Source: JAIOSF01 sp963677755 (lineage in GTDB: Bacteria; Campylobacterota; Campylobacteria; Campylobacterales; Arcobacteraceae). Taken from it: a DNA stretch of 64,000 bases. Shown one piece after another: positions 26,710 to 36,166 of the stretch (its first letter is position 1; each line of letters begins with the position of its first letter). The stretch covers positions 868,001 to 932,000 of the forward strand of contig OY782506.1 in NCBI GenBank assembly GCA_963677755.1, read 5' to 3'. The translations under genes were made by a program, and so were the position numbers. A model generated the notes under the pieces. The model had not been told where the DNA came from. It saw nothing but the letters and a program-made list of their open reading frames with translations, and ran no database searches.

Positions 26710-27989
26710 GTATAGCTGTATTATTTGGATTATTTTTCTTTTTACTTATTGTTGGGTCACCTATTGCAATAGCTTTAGGAGCTTCTACTTTTGCGACATT
26801 AGTATTTTTTACAGATATAAATCCTATTGAAGTTAGTGCTATGATGTTTGAAAAAATTGAACATTATTCACTTATGGCAATTCCAATGTTTATTCTTGCT
26901 GGTCAATTATTAAGCAAGGGTAGTAGTGCACAAAGAATTATTGAGTTTGCAAAATCAGTTGTAGGACATCTCCCTGGAGGGCTTCCTATTGCTGCTATTT
27001 TTGCAAGTATAATTTTTGCTGCAGTTTCTGGAAGTTCTCCTGCAACAGTTGTGGCAATTGGGTCTATAATGTTTGGTGCTATTCAAGAAGCTGGATATCC
27101 TAAAAAATATGCAATCGGTACAATAGCAACAGCAGGAAGTCTTGGTATTTTAATCCCACCTTCAATTGTTATGATTGTGTATGGAGTTACAGCAGAAGTA
27201 AGTATTGGTAAACTTTTTATGGCTGGTGTTGTTCCTGGTATCATGATAGGTATTATGATGATGGTTGTTACTTATGTTGGTGCAAAAAGATTAGGTTTTG
27301 AAAGAACAGAACCTGAAACATTTAAAGTACGAGCTAAAAAAATGGGGAATGCTTCTTGGGCATTGATGACTATTGTAATAGTTATTGGTGGTATTTATGG
27401 TGGAATTTTTACACCAACAGAAGCAGCAGCTGTTGCAGCAGTTTGGGCATTTTTTGTATCTATGTTCATTTATAAAGATATAAAATGGTCAAATCTTTTT
27501 ACTTTATTTTTGGAATCTGCAAAAACAAGTGCTATGATTATGTTCATCATTGCAAATGCAATGTTATTTGCACATTTTTTAACTTTAGAAAATGTACCTC
27601 AAATGATAACAACTACTCTTATGGAGTGGAATGTTGGTGTTATTATGTTCTTGATTTTAGTAAATATCTTATTGATAATTGCTGGAAATTTCATGGAACC
27701 AAGTGCTATTATTATGATAATGGTGCCATTATTATTCCCTGTTGCAGTTGCACTTGGAATTGACCCAATTCATTTTGGGATTATTATTGTTGTAAATATG
27801 GAATTAGGAATGATATCCCCACCTGTTGGATTGAACCTGTTTGTCACTAGTGGTATAACAGGTACAAGTTTAAAAGATGTGGTTGTTTATTCACTTCCTT
27901 GGTCTTTGACTATTTTATTTGGGCTTTTGTTGGTAACTTATATACCTCAAATAAGTCTGTGGCTACCAAACTTGATGTATGGAGGATAA
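26706..27989 (+). CDS. dctM: TRAP transporter large membrane subunit DctM
   Basis: 427 aa, about 12 membrane spans. DctM marks are MAIPMFILAGQLLSKGSSA, AIFASIIFAAVSGSSPATVVA, GSLGILIPPSIVMIVYG and the late segment MISPPVGLNLFV. It is the Na+-coupled channel that takes substrate from DctP. It ends five bases before a convergent kinase gene, whose product is probably the regulator of this transporter. Confidence 0.93.
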   Translation: MSIAVLFGLFFFLLIVGSPIAIALGASTFATLVFFTDINPIEVSAMMFEKIEHYSLMAIPMFILAGQLLSKGSSAQRIIEFAKSVVGHLPGGLPIAAIFASIIFAAVSGSSPATVVAIGSIMFGAIQEAGYPKKYAIGTIATAGSLGILIPPSIVMIVYGVTAEVSIGKLFMAGVVPGIMIGIMMMVVTYVGAKRLGFERTEPETFKVRAKKMGNASWALMTIVIVIGGIYGGIFTPTEAAAVAAVWAFFVSMFIYKDIKWSNLFTLFLESAKTSAMIMFIIANAMLFAHFLTLENVPQMITTTLMEWNVGVIMFLILVNILLIIAGNFMEPSAIIMIMVPLLFPVAVALGIDPIHFGIIIVVNMELGMISPPVGLNLFVTSGITGTSLKDVVVYSLPWSLTILFGLLLVTYIPQISLWLPNLMYGG

Positions 27990-27994
27990 TTCCT

Positions 27995-29542
27995 TTATAC
28001 TTCAAAACTAATAGTAAAACAGGTTCCTGTTTTACTACTTTGAACACTTAATTCTCCACCCATATTTTCTTCAATAATTAATTTTGACATATACAAACCT
28101 ATCCCTGTACCATTTGCTTCCTCTTTTGTAGTAAAATAAGGCTCAAATATTTTATCTATTACATTTGGTGATATCCCTTTTGCATTATCACAAATTTCAA
28201 GATAAATTTTATCTTTTTTATAAAGATTTATTTTTATTTCTGGATTTTGAATATTGTCATAAATAAGTGCATCTTTAGCATTTGTAATAATATTGAGTAC
28301 AACTTGTTCAAATTCATTTTGATAGTTTTCTATAGTAATTTCATGATTAATATTTCTAATAAGAGTTATATTATGTTCATTTAATATTGAAGAGGTGATA
28401 TCGGTAACTCTTTTAAAAGAATCACTTAAATAAAATTTTTCTTTTGTTTTGTCAGGTTTAAAAAAAGTTCGAAAATCATCTATAGTGTGCGACATAAATT
28501 GTAAAAGATTTTCTATCTCTTGTGTTTTTTTATCTAACATAGTTTTGTCAAGTTTTTTTAAATCAAAATGTAACTTTATATTAAGAACAATAGCGTTTAG
28601 TTCACTTATAGGTTGTCTCCATTGATGTGCAATAAGACTTATCATCTCTCCCATTGCAATAAATTTTGATTTTTGCATAAGTATTTGTTCTTGTTCTTTA
28701 TTTTTTTCAACTGCTTTTTTTACTTTTATATCAAGTGTGTGATTAAGGTTTGCTAGTGCTTTTGTTGTTGATTTTACACTTTTGTCTTTTTGTATAATTA
28801 TAGACTGTACTTTTTTCCCGATTATATAAGCAAAGATAATTGCAATAACACTAAAAAAAAGAAAGAAAAAAAGATTTTGTTTAATTTGTTGTTCAATTTT
28901 TATTGTTAAGAGAATTTTCTCTTTGTCCACATCTTTTTGAATATCATCTAAATAAATCCCTTTAGCTATAATCCAATTAAGTGGTTCAAAATAATAAAAG
29001 TAAGAGATTTTATTAACAATCTTTGTATCACTTTTTTTATAACTGTATTGAACAAAGGATTCTCCATGCTCTTTTATATCGTCTAAAAATTTTTTTCTAA
29101 ATGCAAAACCATTAGGGTCTTTATAGTTAGCAGATAAAAAATTTCCAACTAAATCAGTTCTATTTGGATTGATAACCATTTTTGCAAATTTATCACCACC
29201 TTCTTTATTTAGTAAAGAATATACAAAAATATAGCTATTTTTTTCAATATCAAAGGGCAGCATTTTAATCCAATTTATAATAGAATCTTTCTGTTGATTT
29301 ATTAGATTAATATTGTTATCATACTTATAGTTTATCATTGTGATTAAACTTTGTATATTAGTTTTGAGTTTTTGTTTTTGTAATGTAATATTATCATGCT
29401 TAAGTTGTGTCAGTGTATTCTCCAGTTCAACTTGCTGATTATGATAATAAAATAGGGAAATAAAGAGTGTATTTGATAATATTATAATAATGATTGTTGA
29501 CATAATAAGATTTGAGATATTTTTGTAACCAAATATTTTCAT
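27995..29542 (-). CDS. Membrane sensor histidine kinase with Cache domain, probable regulator of dctPQM
   Basis: 515 aa from the ATG at 29540-29542 (an in-frame ATG at 29561-29563 would add seven residues and overlap the divergent gene). Membrane spans near 10-30 and 230-250 flank a Cache sensor (NSYIFVYSLLNKEGGDKFAK, YEPLNWIIAKGIYLDD-type ending). The kinase has H306 in MGEMISLIAHQWRQPI, NIITNAKDAL, DNAKGIS and GTGIGLYMS. The sensor resembles DctB-type dicarboxylate sensors; with dctM on one side and a response regulator on the other, control of dicarboxylate uptake is likely. Confidence 0.87.
   Translation of the reverse strand: MKIFGYKNISNLIMSTIIIIILSNTLFISLFYYHNQQVELENTLTQLKHDNITLQKQKLKTNIQSLITMINYKYDNNINLINQQKDSIINWIKMLPFDIEKNSYIFVYSLLNKEGGDKFAKMVINPNRTDLVGNFLSANYKDPNGFAFRKKFLDDIKEHGESFVQYSYKKSDTKIVNKISYFYYFEPLNWIIAKGIYLDDIQKDVDKEKILLTIKIEQQIKQNLFFFLFFSVIAIIFAYIIGKKVQSIIIQKDKSVKSTTKALANLNHTLDIKVKKAVEKNKEQEQILMQKSKFIAMGEMISLIAHQWRQPISELNAIVLNIKLHFDLKKLDKTMLDKKTQEIENLLQFMSHTIDDFRTFFKPDKTKEKFYLSDSFKRVTDITSSILNEHNITLIRNINHEITIENYQNEFEQVVLNIITNAKDALIYDNIQNPEIKINLYKKDKIYLEICDNAKGISPNVIDKIFEPYFTTKEEANGTGIGLYMSKLIIEENMGGELSVQSSKTGTCFTISFEV
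28013..28036. terminator. Hairpin inside the 3' end of the kinase gene, likely terminator for dctPQM
   Basis: A perfect 11-base inverted repeat (AGTAAAACAGG, TT, CCTGTTTTACT) begins 24 bases after the dctM stop, within the last codons of the convergent kinase gene. There are no spare bases between the two genes. No long T tract follows. Confidence 0.5.
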
Positions 29543-29557
29543 TGAGTAGGAGCCTTT

Positions 29558-30214
29558 GTGCATAGTGAAGTTTTAAAAAAATTAAATAATTATACCCTAT
29601 TATTAGTTGAAAATGAAAAAGGTATAAGAGAAAACCTTTATGAATATTTTAATTTACTGTTTCAAACTGTTTTGGTAGCTAATGATGGAGTGGAAGCTTT
29701 ATCGTTATACAACAGTAATAAAATAGATTTAATTATTACTGATATTAAAATGCCAAATATGGATGGTATAGAGTTAGTAAAAACTATACGGGATAAAGAC
29801 AAAGATACATCAATAGTAATAATCTCTGCTCATACAGATGTGGAGTTATTACTTGATAGTATCCCTTTAAACCTTATAGAATATGTGGTAAAACCACTTA
29901 ACGAAACAAAAATTTCAAATATTTTAAATACTTTTTTGGAAACTAAAGATGACGCTGATTTTATCTATGATAAAAGTAGATGTGAAGTTATAGTAAATGG
30001 AGAGATGCATACTCTAAGTACAAAAGAAAATATTTTTTTAGATAAACTTATAAATGATAATAGAATAATATCCTATGCAGAGATAGAAGAAAATATATGG
30101 GATGAAAAACAGATGAGCCAAAATGCTTTGCGTGTATTTATTAAAAATTTAAGAAAAAAACTTCCCGAAAACTTTATTAAAAATATTCCAAATTTTGGTT
30201 ACACAAAAATATAG
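29558..30214 (+). CDS. Response regulator with receiver and winged-helix DNA-binding domain
   Basis: 218 aa. Receiver: LLLVENEKGIRENL, phosphoacceptor D62 in IITDIKMPNMDG, Lys in VVKPLNE. OmpR-like output domain from about 145: ENIFLDKLI, ENIWDEKQMSQNALRVFIKN and LRKKLPENFIKNIPNFGYT. The start is GTG at 29558 with TAGGAG five bases before it. Divergent from the kinase gene with only 15 bases between the chosen starts; it is the probable partner and the activator of dctPQM. Confidence 0.88.
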   Translation: MHSEVLKKLNNYTLLLVENEKGIRENLYEYFNLLFQTVLVANDGVEALSLYNSNKIDLIITDIKMPNMDGIELVKTIRDKDKDTSIVIISAHTDVELLLDSIPLNLIEYVVKPLNETKISNILNTFLETKDDADFIYDKSRCEVIVNGEMHTLSTKENIFLDKLINDNRIISYAEIEENIWDEKQMSQNALRVFIKNLRKKLPENFIKNIPNFGYTKI

Positions 30215-30269
30215 ATTTATTTATAATAATATTAGTATAATACTCAAAATTTATTAGAGGTGAAAACTG

Positions 30270-31484
30270 ATGGACAAAAAAGGTATCTTGATAATAGGAG
30301 CAGGGGGTGTAAGTACCGTTGCTACAACAAAATGTGCTATGAATATAGATACATTTGAACACATTACACTAGCAAGTAGAACAGTAAGTAAATGTGATGA
30401 TATGGCAATTAGTGTAAAAGAAAAAACAGGTGTGCAGATAGATACTGTATCAATAGATGCTAATAATGTTCCAGAACTTATCTCTCTTATTGAAAAAGTA
30501 AAGCCAAAAGTTGTACTAAATGTTGCTTTGCCATATCAAGATTTAACAATTATGGATGCGTGTAGTGCAACAAATACACACTACATAGATACAGCAAACT
30601 ATGAACATCCTGATGAAGCAAAGTTTGAATATAAAGAGCAGTGGGCTAGAGATGATGATTTTAAATCAAAAAATCTTACTGCACTTTTAGGAAGTGGCTT
30701 TGATCCAGGTGTAACTGGGGTGTTTGTAAAATATATTGAAGAAAATTATCTTGATACTATTGAGTTTATTGATATTATGGATTGTAATGCAGGTGATCAT
30801 GGTTACCCTTTTGCTACAAACTTTAATCCAGAGATAAATCTACGAGAAGTAAGTGCAAATGGGAGATATTGGCAACGCAATAGCGATGGAATCGGGGAAT
30901 GGATAGAAACTAAACCACTTGAAATTAGAGTTGACCATGATTATCCTGAAGTTGGTGTAAAACCATCATATCTTTTATATCATGAGGAGTTAGAAAGTTT
31001 ATCAAAAAATATCAAAGGATTAAAAAGAATTAGATTTTTTATGACTTTTGGAGATGCGTATATCCAACATATGAATTGTTTACAAAATGTTGGTATGTTA
31101 GGTATTGAACCAGTTGAACACAAAGGGATGATGATAACACCAATAGAGTTTTTAACTACACTTTTACCAGACCCAGCTAGCTTAGGTGCAAGAACACATG
31201 GAAAAACAAATATTGGGTGTATTTGTGAAGGTTTAAAAGATGGTGTGAGAAAAAAATACTATATCTACAATATCTGTGACCATCAAGAGTGTTACAAAGA
31301 AACAGGAGCACAAGCTGTAAGTTATACTACAGGAGTACCTGCAATGATTGGGACTAAACTTGTTTATAATGGAACTTGGGATTTAAAAGGTGCTAGAAAT
31401 GTTGAAGAGTTTAATTCATCTGCTTATATGGAAGAGTTAAATGCACAAGGACTTCCTTGGAAAGTTATCGAACTAGATATATAG
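30270..31484 (+). CDS. Carboxynorspermidine/carboxyspermidine dehydrogenase (saccharopine dehydrogenase family)
   Basis: 404 aa. The N-terminal Rossmann motif is IIGAGGVSTVATTKCA; the body (LNVALPYQDLTIMDAC, YIDTANYE, LLGSGFDPGVTGVF) matches the carboxyspermidine dehydrogenase group known from Vibrio and Campylobacter. It joins aspartate semialdehyde to a diamine, using NADPH, to make carboxy(nor)spermidine, which NspC then decarboxylates. An nspC gene is at 58063-59199, so the pathway is complete in this window. TATAAT at 30236-30241 may be its -10 box. Confidence 0.88.
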   Translation: MDKKGILIIGAGGVSTVATTKCAMNIDTFEHITLASRTVSKCDDMAISVKEKTGVQIDTVSIDANNVPELISLIEKVKPKVVLNVALPYQDLTIMDACSATNTHYIDTANYEHPDEAKFEYKEQWARDDDFKSKNLTALLGSGFDPGVTGVFVKYIEENYLDTIEFIDIMDCNAGDHGYPFATNFNPEINLREVSANGRYWQRNSDGIGEWIETKPLEIRVDHDYPEVGVKPSYLLYHEELESLSKNIKGLKRIRFFMTFGDAYIQHMNCLQNVGMLGIEPVEHKGMMITPIEFLTTLLPDPASLGARTHGKTNIGCICEGLKDGVRKKYYIYNICDHQECYKETGAQAVSYTTGVPAMIGTKLVYNGTWDLKGARNVEEFNSSAYMEELNAQGLPWKVIELDI

Positions 31485-31491
31485 TTTTGTT

Positions 31492-31527
31492 TACATCATT
31501 TCATCTTTTCAAAGATGAAACGATGTA
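31492..31527. terminator. Strong hairpin between convergent genes
   Basis: Bases 31492-31508 and 31511-31527 form a 17-pair stem with one mismatch (core TTTCATCTTT with AAAGATGAAA). It separates the carboxyspermidine dehydrogenase and MFS genes. T tracts on either side are weak, but the position suits a two-way terminator. Confidence 0.7.
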
Positions 31528-31546
31528 GTTTAATGAGATAAGTTTT

Positions 31547-32692
31547 TTAATTAAAAGCTTTAAATAGTTTTCTATTAATATGAACAAAAATTAAAATAAA
31601 AAATAGAAGTGCAATAAACATCACAATAGTTGCGTTCCAACCAAGTTTTTCATATATGATTGATGGAACAATAGAACCAAAAGCTCCCCCAATATAGTAA
31701 AAAGTGAGATACATTCCAGAAGTTAGTGCTTTTTGTGATGCTCTTAATGAATTTGCAATTCTGGTTGATAAGGTATGAATTGTAAACATACCAACACAAA
31801 AAATAAATACAGCACTAAATAAAAGTAGGGCATTTGTACTAAAAAAACAAAGTGTTGAAATTATAAAAACAGTTATACCAAATATTATAGCTCGAAGTTC
31901 TTTTTTAAAAATATTTACAATCTTATGAATAGAAAGAGAAACAACAATTCCCATACCATATCCTAAATAAAGTAAACCAATTTGAGTTTCAGAAGTTTCT
32001 GGGATGAGTTCTTTTACTCTAAATGGTAAGATATTTAAAAGTCCTGCAAAAACAAAAAATACAATAAACATAAGAGTATAAAGAACAATAAATCTTTTAT
32101 CTTTTAAAATATTTGATATATCTTTTATTGTTGGTTTTACTAAGTTCGTTTCTGTTTTTAATTGTAATTTTTGAATAAAAAACAAAACAAGCAGTTGTGC
32201 TAATGAGAGTAAAAAAAATACCATTCTCCAACCAAACTCTTCTGCTATAAAACCAGAAAAAACACGACCTACAAGTCCACCAAATACAGTTGAAGCTACA
32301 TAAATAGACATATTGACTTTAGTATTGTTTTTGTCATTTGCCAAAACTGACATAGCACCCGTTAGTATTGCAGGGATTATGATAGCTTCAATTGTACGAA
32401 TAGTTAAAAACATCTCATAAGAGTTTGAAAAACTTAAAGCTAAGTTTGTAAAAAAGAGTAAAATAGAAGCAGTTATTAAAAGTGTTTTTGCTTTGATAGA
32501 TTCTAAAATATAGCCATAAAAAATAGGAGAAATTGCTAAAAATAGCATTATAACAGCTGTAAAAGAGGAAGCTTTTACAATAGAAACTTCAAACTCACTT
32601 GCTAAAAGTGGTTGTAAAGGTTGTGTTGCATACATTACTGATAATAATATAGTAATAGTATAAACGATTATAAGTAATTCAGTTTTTTTCAT
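31547..32692 (-). CDS. MFS transporter
   Basis: 381 aa, 12 membrane spans, major facilitator fold. The start (YTITILLSVMYATQPLQPLL), the motif-A-like loop YGYILESIKAKTLL and FGWRMVFFLLSLAQLLVLFF resemble YnfM-type drug or arabinose exporters. The substrate cannot be told from sequence. Single gene. Confidence 0.85.
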   Translation of the reverse strand: MKKTELLIIVYTITILLSVMYATQPLQPLLASEFEVSIVKASSFTAVIMLFLAISPIFYGYILESIKAKTLLITASILLFFTNLALSFSNSYEMFLTIRTIEAIIIPAILTGAMSVLANDKNNTKVNMSIYVASTVFGGLVGRVFSGFIAEEFGWRMVFFLLSLAQLLVLFFIQKLQLKTETNLVKPTIKDISNILKDKRFIVLYTLMFIVFFVFAGLLNILPFRVKELIPETSETQIGLLYLGYGMGIVVSLSIHKIVNIFKKELRAIIFGITVFIISTLCFFSTNALLLFSAVFIFCVGMFTIHTLSTRIANSLRASQKALTSGMYLTFYYIGGAFGSIVPSIIYEKLGWNATIVMFIALLFFILIFVHINRKLFKAFN

Positions 32693-32770
32693 ATATCCAT
32701 TTTAGTATATTTTAACTTTACTTATTTCAGTAGAGAAGAGAAAAACTTTTCATATCTATATAATGATAGT

Positions 32771-33616
32771 TTATCTTATCTCAAATTTCAACTCCTCCAA
32801 TCTAGCAATTCTATCTGCTGTTGTGGGGTGTGTTCTAAATAAGTCTCCAAAACTTACATTATGTCCACTAAAGGGATTTACTATAAACATATGAGCACTT
32901 TCCTGTGTTGCATTGTGTAAAGTTCCTCTTTGTGCGTATTGTTCTAGTTTTGAAAGTGCAGATTGTAAAAATTCTGGTGCTTTTGTAAGTCTTGCAGCAC
33001 CTTCATCTGCCATATATTCTCTACTACGACTTACATTCATTTGTACAATTGAAGCTGCAATTGGTAAAAGGATAGCCAAAAGTATCATTACTATTGGATG
33101 ACCACCTCGTTGATTATTCCCACCAAAAAATGCACTAAACTGCATAATATTTGCTATCCACGCAATTGCCCCTGCCATAGTTGCAGCAATAGTTCCTATA
33201 AGTATATCATAGTGTTTTACATGAGATAGTTCATGTGCAATCACTGCTTCAACCTCTTTTTCATTAAGTATTTCTAACAATCCACTTGTTACTGCAACAG
33301 CAGCATTTTCTGGGTTTCTTCCTGTTGCAAAAGCATTTGGAATATGGTCTTGAATGATATAAACTTTAGGCATGGGAAGGTTTGTTTTATTTATCAGTTT
33401 AGCTACTATATTGTAGATATAATGATTTGTAGAAACTTCTTGTGCATCATAGTGTGCTAACACTTGCTTATCTGAGTAGTAATACGCATAGAAATTCATT
33501 CCTCCAACTATAATAAAAGCTATCATAGCTCCACCACTTCCAGCAAAATAAAATCCAACACTCACAAATATAACAGAAAGCAAAGTTAATAAAAATACTG
33601 TTTTTACTTGTTCCAT
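32771..33616 (-). CDS. htpX: Membrane metalloprotease HtpX
   Basis: 281-aa M48 peptidase. Two N-terminal membrane spans (about 8-24 and 30-47), the zinc site H128-E129-L-S-H132, two further spans, and the third ligand in SREYMADEGAA. It degrades misfolded membrane proteins. AAAAGGTAAA precedes the ATG. A CIRCE element lies 42 bases upstream, so HrcA control is likely. Confidence 0.93.
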   Translation of the reverse strand: MEQVKTVFLLTLLSVIFVSVGFYFAGSGGAMIAFIIVGGMNFYAYYYSDKQVLAHYDAQEVSTNHYIYNIVAKLINKTNLPMPKVYIIQDHIPNAFATGRNPENAAVAVTSGLLEILNEKEVEAVIAHELSHVKHYDILIGTIAATMAGAIAWIANIMQFSAFFGGNNQRGGHPIVMILLAILLPIAASIVQMNVSRSREYMADEGAARLTKAPEFLQSALSKLEQYAQRGTLHNATQESAHMFIVNPFSGHNVSFGDLFRTHPTTADRIARLEELKFEIR

Positions 33617-33657
33617 TTTTTACCTTTTAATGATTTTCTTAAAATTTTAACAAAATA

Positions 33658-33684
33658 TTAGCACTCATAAGCTTATAGTGCTAA
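33658..33684. promoter_or_regulatory. CIRCE element (HrcA operator) upstream of htpX
   Basis: Arms TTAGCACTC (33658-33666) and TAGTGCTAA (33676-33684) with nine bases between: one base off the CIRCE consensus. It lies between htpX and the polymerase gene, which both run leftwards, so it serves htpX. Confidence 0.88.
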
Positions 33685-33707
33685 ATTAATTTTGAACTAT
33701 AAAACTA

Positions 33708-34976
33708 TTATTTAAATTCACCACCACTTTTAATAATATCTATACCATATTTATCTCTTATATTTTGAAGAGATTGTGTGAGATTATTTTGTTTTGAATC
33801 TTCTTCATAATGAAGTAAATCCATTGTTGTATATTTATTTTGCTCAAAGTTTGATAAAGTGAGATTGAGTTGTATAATAGAATGGGAAGGATGAATATCT
33901 ATTTTATTAAATAGTTTTATCATCTCTTGTTTTAAAAAAAGCTCATTAAATATTCTATTTGTATTTATAAAATCTTTTGATTTTTCTCCATACTGATATC
34001 TCACTTGTAGGGCAAAAGTTAAAGGATTATGATTGTTTTTTAAAGCAATAAAACTCAAGTGTCTACAGAGTATTGTGATTCTCCTTTTTATCTCATCTCT
34101 ACTAGATAACGGATCAAAGGTTCTCCCTAGCCCTATAGATTTTCTATCTTTTTTTAAAGATATATTTTCATTGTCAATACCACATACTCTATTGTACAAT
34201 TGAGTACCTGGTTGTCCCCATGAGTAAAATAATTCTTTATTTTGTTGGATTTCACCAAGAGTGTTTATATTGTGTTTTTTTAATCTTGCTTGGTATCCTT
34301 TTCCTATTCCTGGGAACTTGGAGATAGGGATATCTCTAATGAAGCTATCAACATATTGTGTTTTTATATATTTTACTTTTTGTGGTTTTGCAAATTCTGT
34401 TGCTAGTTTTGCTATCCATTTTGATTTTGCTAATCCTATAGAAACAGGGAGTTGTAACTCTTTATATACTTTTTCTTTTAACATTATTCCAAATTCATAC
34501 ACATCCTCATCTGCAATCCATCCAGACAAGTCACCAAAAAACTCATCAATACTAAATTGTTCAAGGGAAGGTATCTCTTTTTCTAATAAGTTTTTTAATT
34601 CATGTGAAAGTTGGTGATATAAAGGATAATTAGGTGGTAATACCGTAAGATTTGGACACCACCGTAAGGCTTCTGATACACTCATTGCTGTTTTGACTCC
34701 GTAAGCTCTTGCTTCATAAGAAGAGGTTGTGATAATACCTCTAGGGCGTTTCTTTTCATCTAAAAAATATTCTTCAAAACTCATATTTGAAGTAGGGGAG
34801 AGTATAGAACTTGTGAATGCACCACTTATTTGACTTGTCATTTTTTGAGTTTTTGAAGTTTCAAAAATGGAGAGATTACTTCTCCCTCCAACTGCTAGAG
34901 GGATATTATGATATTTTGGATTGTTAATTCTATGTGCTGATACAAAAAAGCAGTCTATGTCTATGTGTAGTTTCAT
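33708..34976 (-). CDS. Y-family DNA polymerase (DinB/Pol IV type) with an insertion
   Basis: 422 aa. Polymerase marks: HIDIDCFFVSAH (metal ligands D6 and D8 region, steric gate near F11), YEARAYGVKTAMSVSEALR, the catalytic SIDE at 142-145 in QFSIDEFFGDLSG, and the helix-hairpin-helix FPGIGKGYQARLKKHNI. Between AVGG (about 31) and RGIITTSSYEAR (79) there are about 47 residues (LSIFETSKTQKM... EEYFLDEKKRP) where standard DinB proteins have a short loop. The frame is intact, so it is an insertion in the fingers/palm region. Translesion synthesis is expected. Confidence 0.87.
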   Translation of the reverse strand: MKLHIDIDCFFVSAHRINNPKYHNIPLAVGGRSNLSIFETSKTQKMTSQISGAFTSSILSPTSNMSFEEYFLDEKKRPRGIITTSSYEARAYGVKTAMSVSEALRWCPNLTVLPPNYPLYHQLSHELKNLLEKEIPSLEQFSIDEFFGDLSGWIADEDVYEFGIMLKEKVYKELQLPVSIGLAKSKWIAKLATEFAKPQKVKYIKTQYVDSFIRDIPISKFPGIGKGYQARLKKHNINTLGEIQQNKELFYSWGQPGTQLYNRVCGIDNENISLKKDRKSIGLGRTFDPLSSRDEIKRRITILCRHLSFIALKNNHNPLTFALQVRYQYGEKSKDFINTNRIFNELFLKQEMIKLFNKIDIHPSHSIIQLNLTLSNFEQNKYTTMDLLHYEEDSKQNNLTQSLQNIRDKYGIDIIKSGGEFK

Positions 34977-35008
34977 AATGTAATAATAACATAGAATTTA
35001 GATTTTGA

Positions 35009-36148
35009 TTAAAAATATTGCAATTTGTTATTTTGATTTTTTGGTAATTTTATCATAAAAGAAGCACCATCTTTTGTATTGTGTACTTGTAAAAGACCTT
35101 GCATACTTTTTTCCACAATGAGTTTTGATATATAAAGTCCTAATCCTGTACCTTGAGACTTAAATTTTGTAGTAAAATAAGGATCAAAAATTTTTTCAAT
35201 ATTTTCTTTTTCTATCCCTTTGGCATTGTCTTGAATAGAGATACAAATATTATTTTTAGTTTCTTTTATTTTGATAGTTATTTTGCCTTTTTCTATTTTG
35301 TTTTGTATAATGGCATCTCTTGAATTACTTATTATATTTATAAAAACTTGTTTGAGTTCATTTGGAAATCCAAATAGTGTTAATTTTTGATTTCCAATTA
35401 TTTTTATCTCTATATTATTTTGTTTTAACTGGATTGTAAAAAGTAAAATTATAGATTGTATTATCTCTTCAAGTTTAAATAATGATTTTTCTTTATCTGG
35501 TGAAAAGAAGTTTCTAAAATCATCTATAGTTTTTGACATATGGGCAAGTATTGTATTTGTTTTTTCAATTGTACTATAAATTAATTCTTTTGAAATATTT
35601 CCAGTATCATAGCTAACTTCTAGTCTCATCATTAAAGAACCTATTGAATTAAGTGGTTGTCTCCATTGGTGTGCAATATTCCCAATCATCTCTCCAATAG
35701 CTGTAAATTTAGATTGTTGAAAAATAAAAATATCTTTTTCTCTTAGTTTCTTTTTATAATATATTGGTTTTAAAGCTTTTTCTAAAGTAGCCACAAGTTT
35801 TTGCATAACAATTGGTTTACTAACAAATCCATCAATATTTAAATTAATAACTTTTTGCAAAGTTTCTCTATTGTCTAAGGCACTTGCAACTACAATTGGA
35901 ATCTCAAAATTTGTTTCTCTTATTTTACTAATCATCTCTAAACCATCCATATGTGGCATTATAATATCAGTAACAATAAGGTCTATTTTATCTTTAAGTT
36001 TTTCATATTGGGCGAGTCCTTCAATACCATTTATAGCTTTTATGATTGTTATACCTGTGTTTTGTAATGTGGTAGTTATAGCATCTAAAAGCACTTCATC
36101 ATCTTCAATGAATAAAATAGTTGACTGTTTAAGATATTTTTCTACCAT
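35009..36148 (-). CDS. Soluble REC-histidine kinase hybrid
   Basis: 379 aa: receiver (IEDDE, phosphoacceptor D61 in IVTDIIMPHMDG, VSKPI), short linker, kinase core with H160 in IGEMIGNIAHQWRQPL, NIISNSRDAI, DNAKGIE and GTGLGLYIS. No membrane span. It lies 18 bases after the response-regulator gene at 36167-36889 and is co-transcribed with it. Confidence 0.88.
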   Translation of the reverse strand: MVEKYLKQSTILFIEDDEVLLDAITTTLQNTGITIIKAINGIEGLAQYEKLKDKIDLIVTDIIMPHMDGLEMISKIRETNFEIPIVVASALDNRETLQKVINLNIDGFVSKPIVMQKLVATLEKALKPIYYKKKLREKDIFIFQQSKFTAIGEMIGNIAHQWRQPLNSIGSLMMRLEVSYDTGNISKELIYSTIEKTNTILAHMSKTIDDFRNFFSPDKEKSLFKLEEIIQSIILLFTIQLKQNNIEIKIIGNQKLTLFGFPNELKQVFINIISNSRDAIIQNKIEKGKITIKIKETKNNICISIQDNAKGIEKENIEKIFDPYFTTKFKSQGTGLGLYISKLIVEKSMQGLLQVHNTKDGASFMIKLPKNQNNKLQYF

Positions 36149-36166
36149 GGAACTCTTTTTTTAGAT

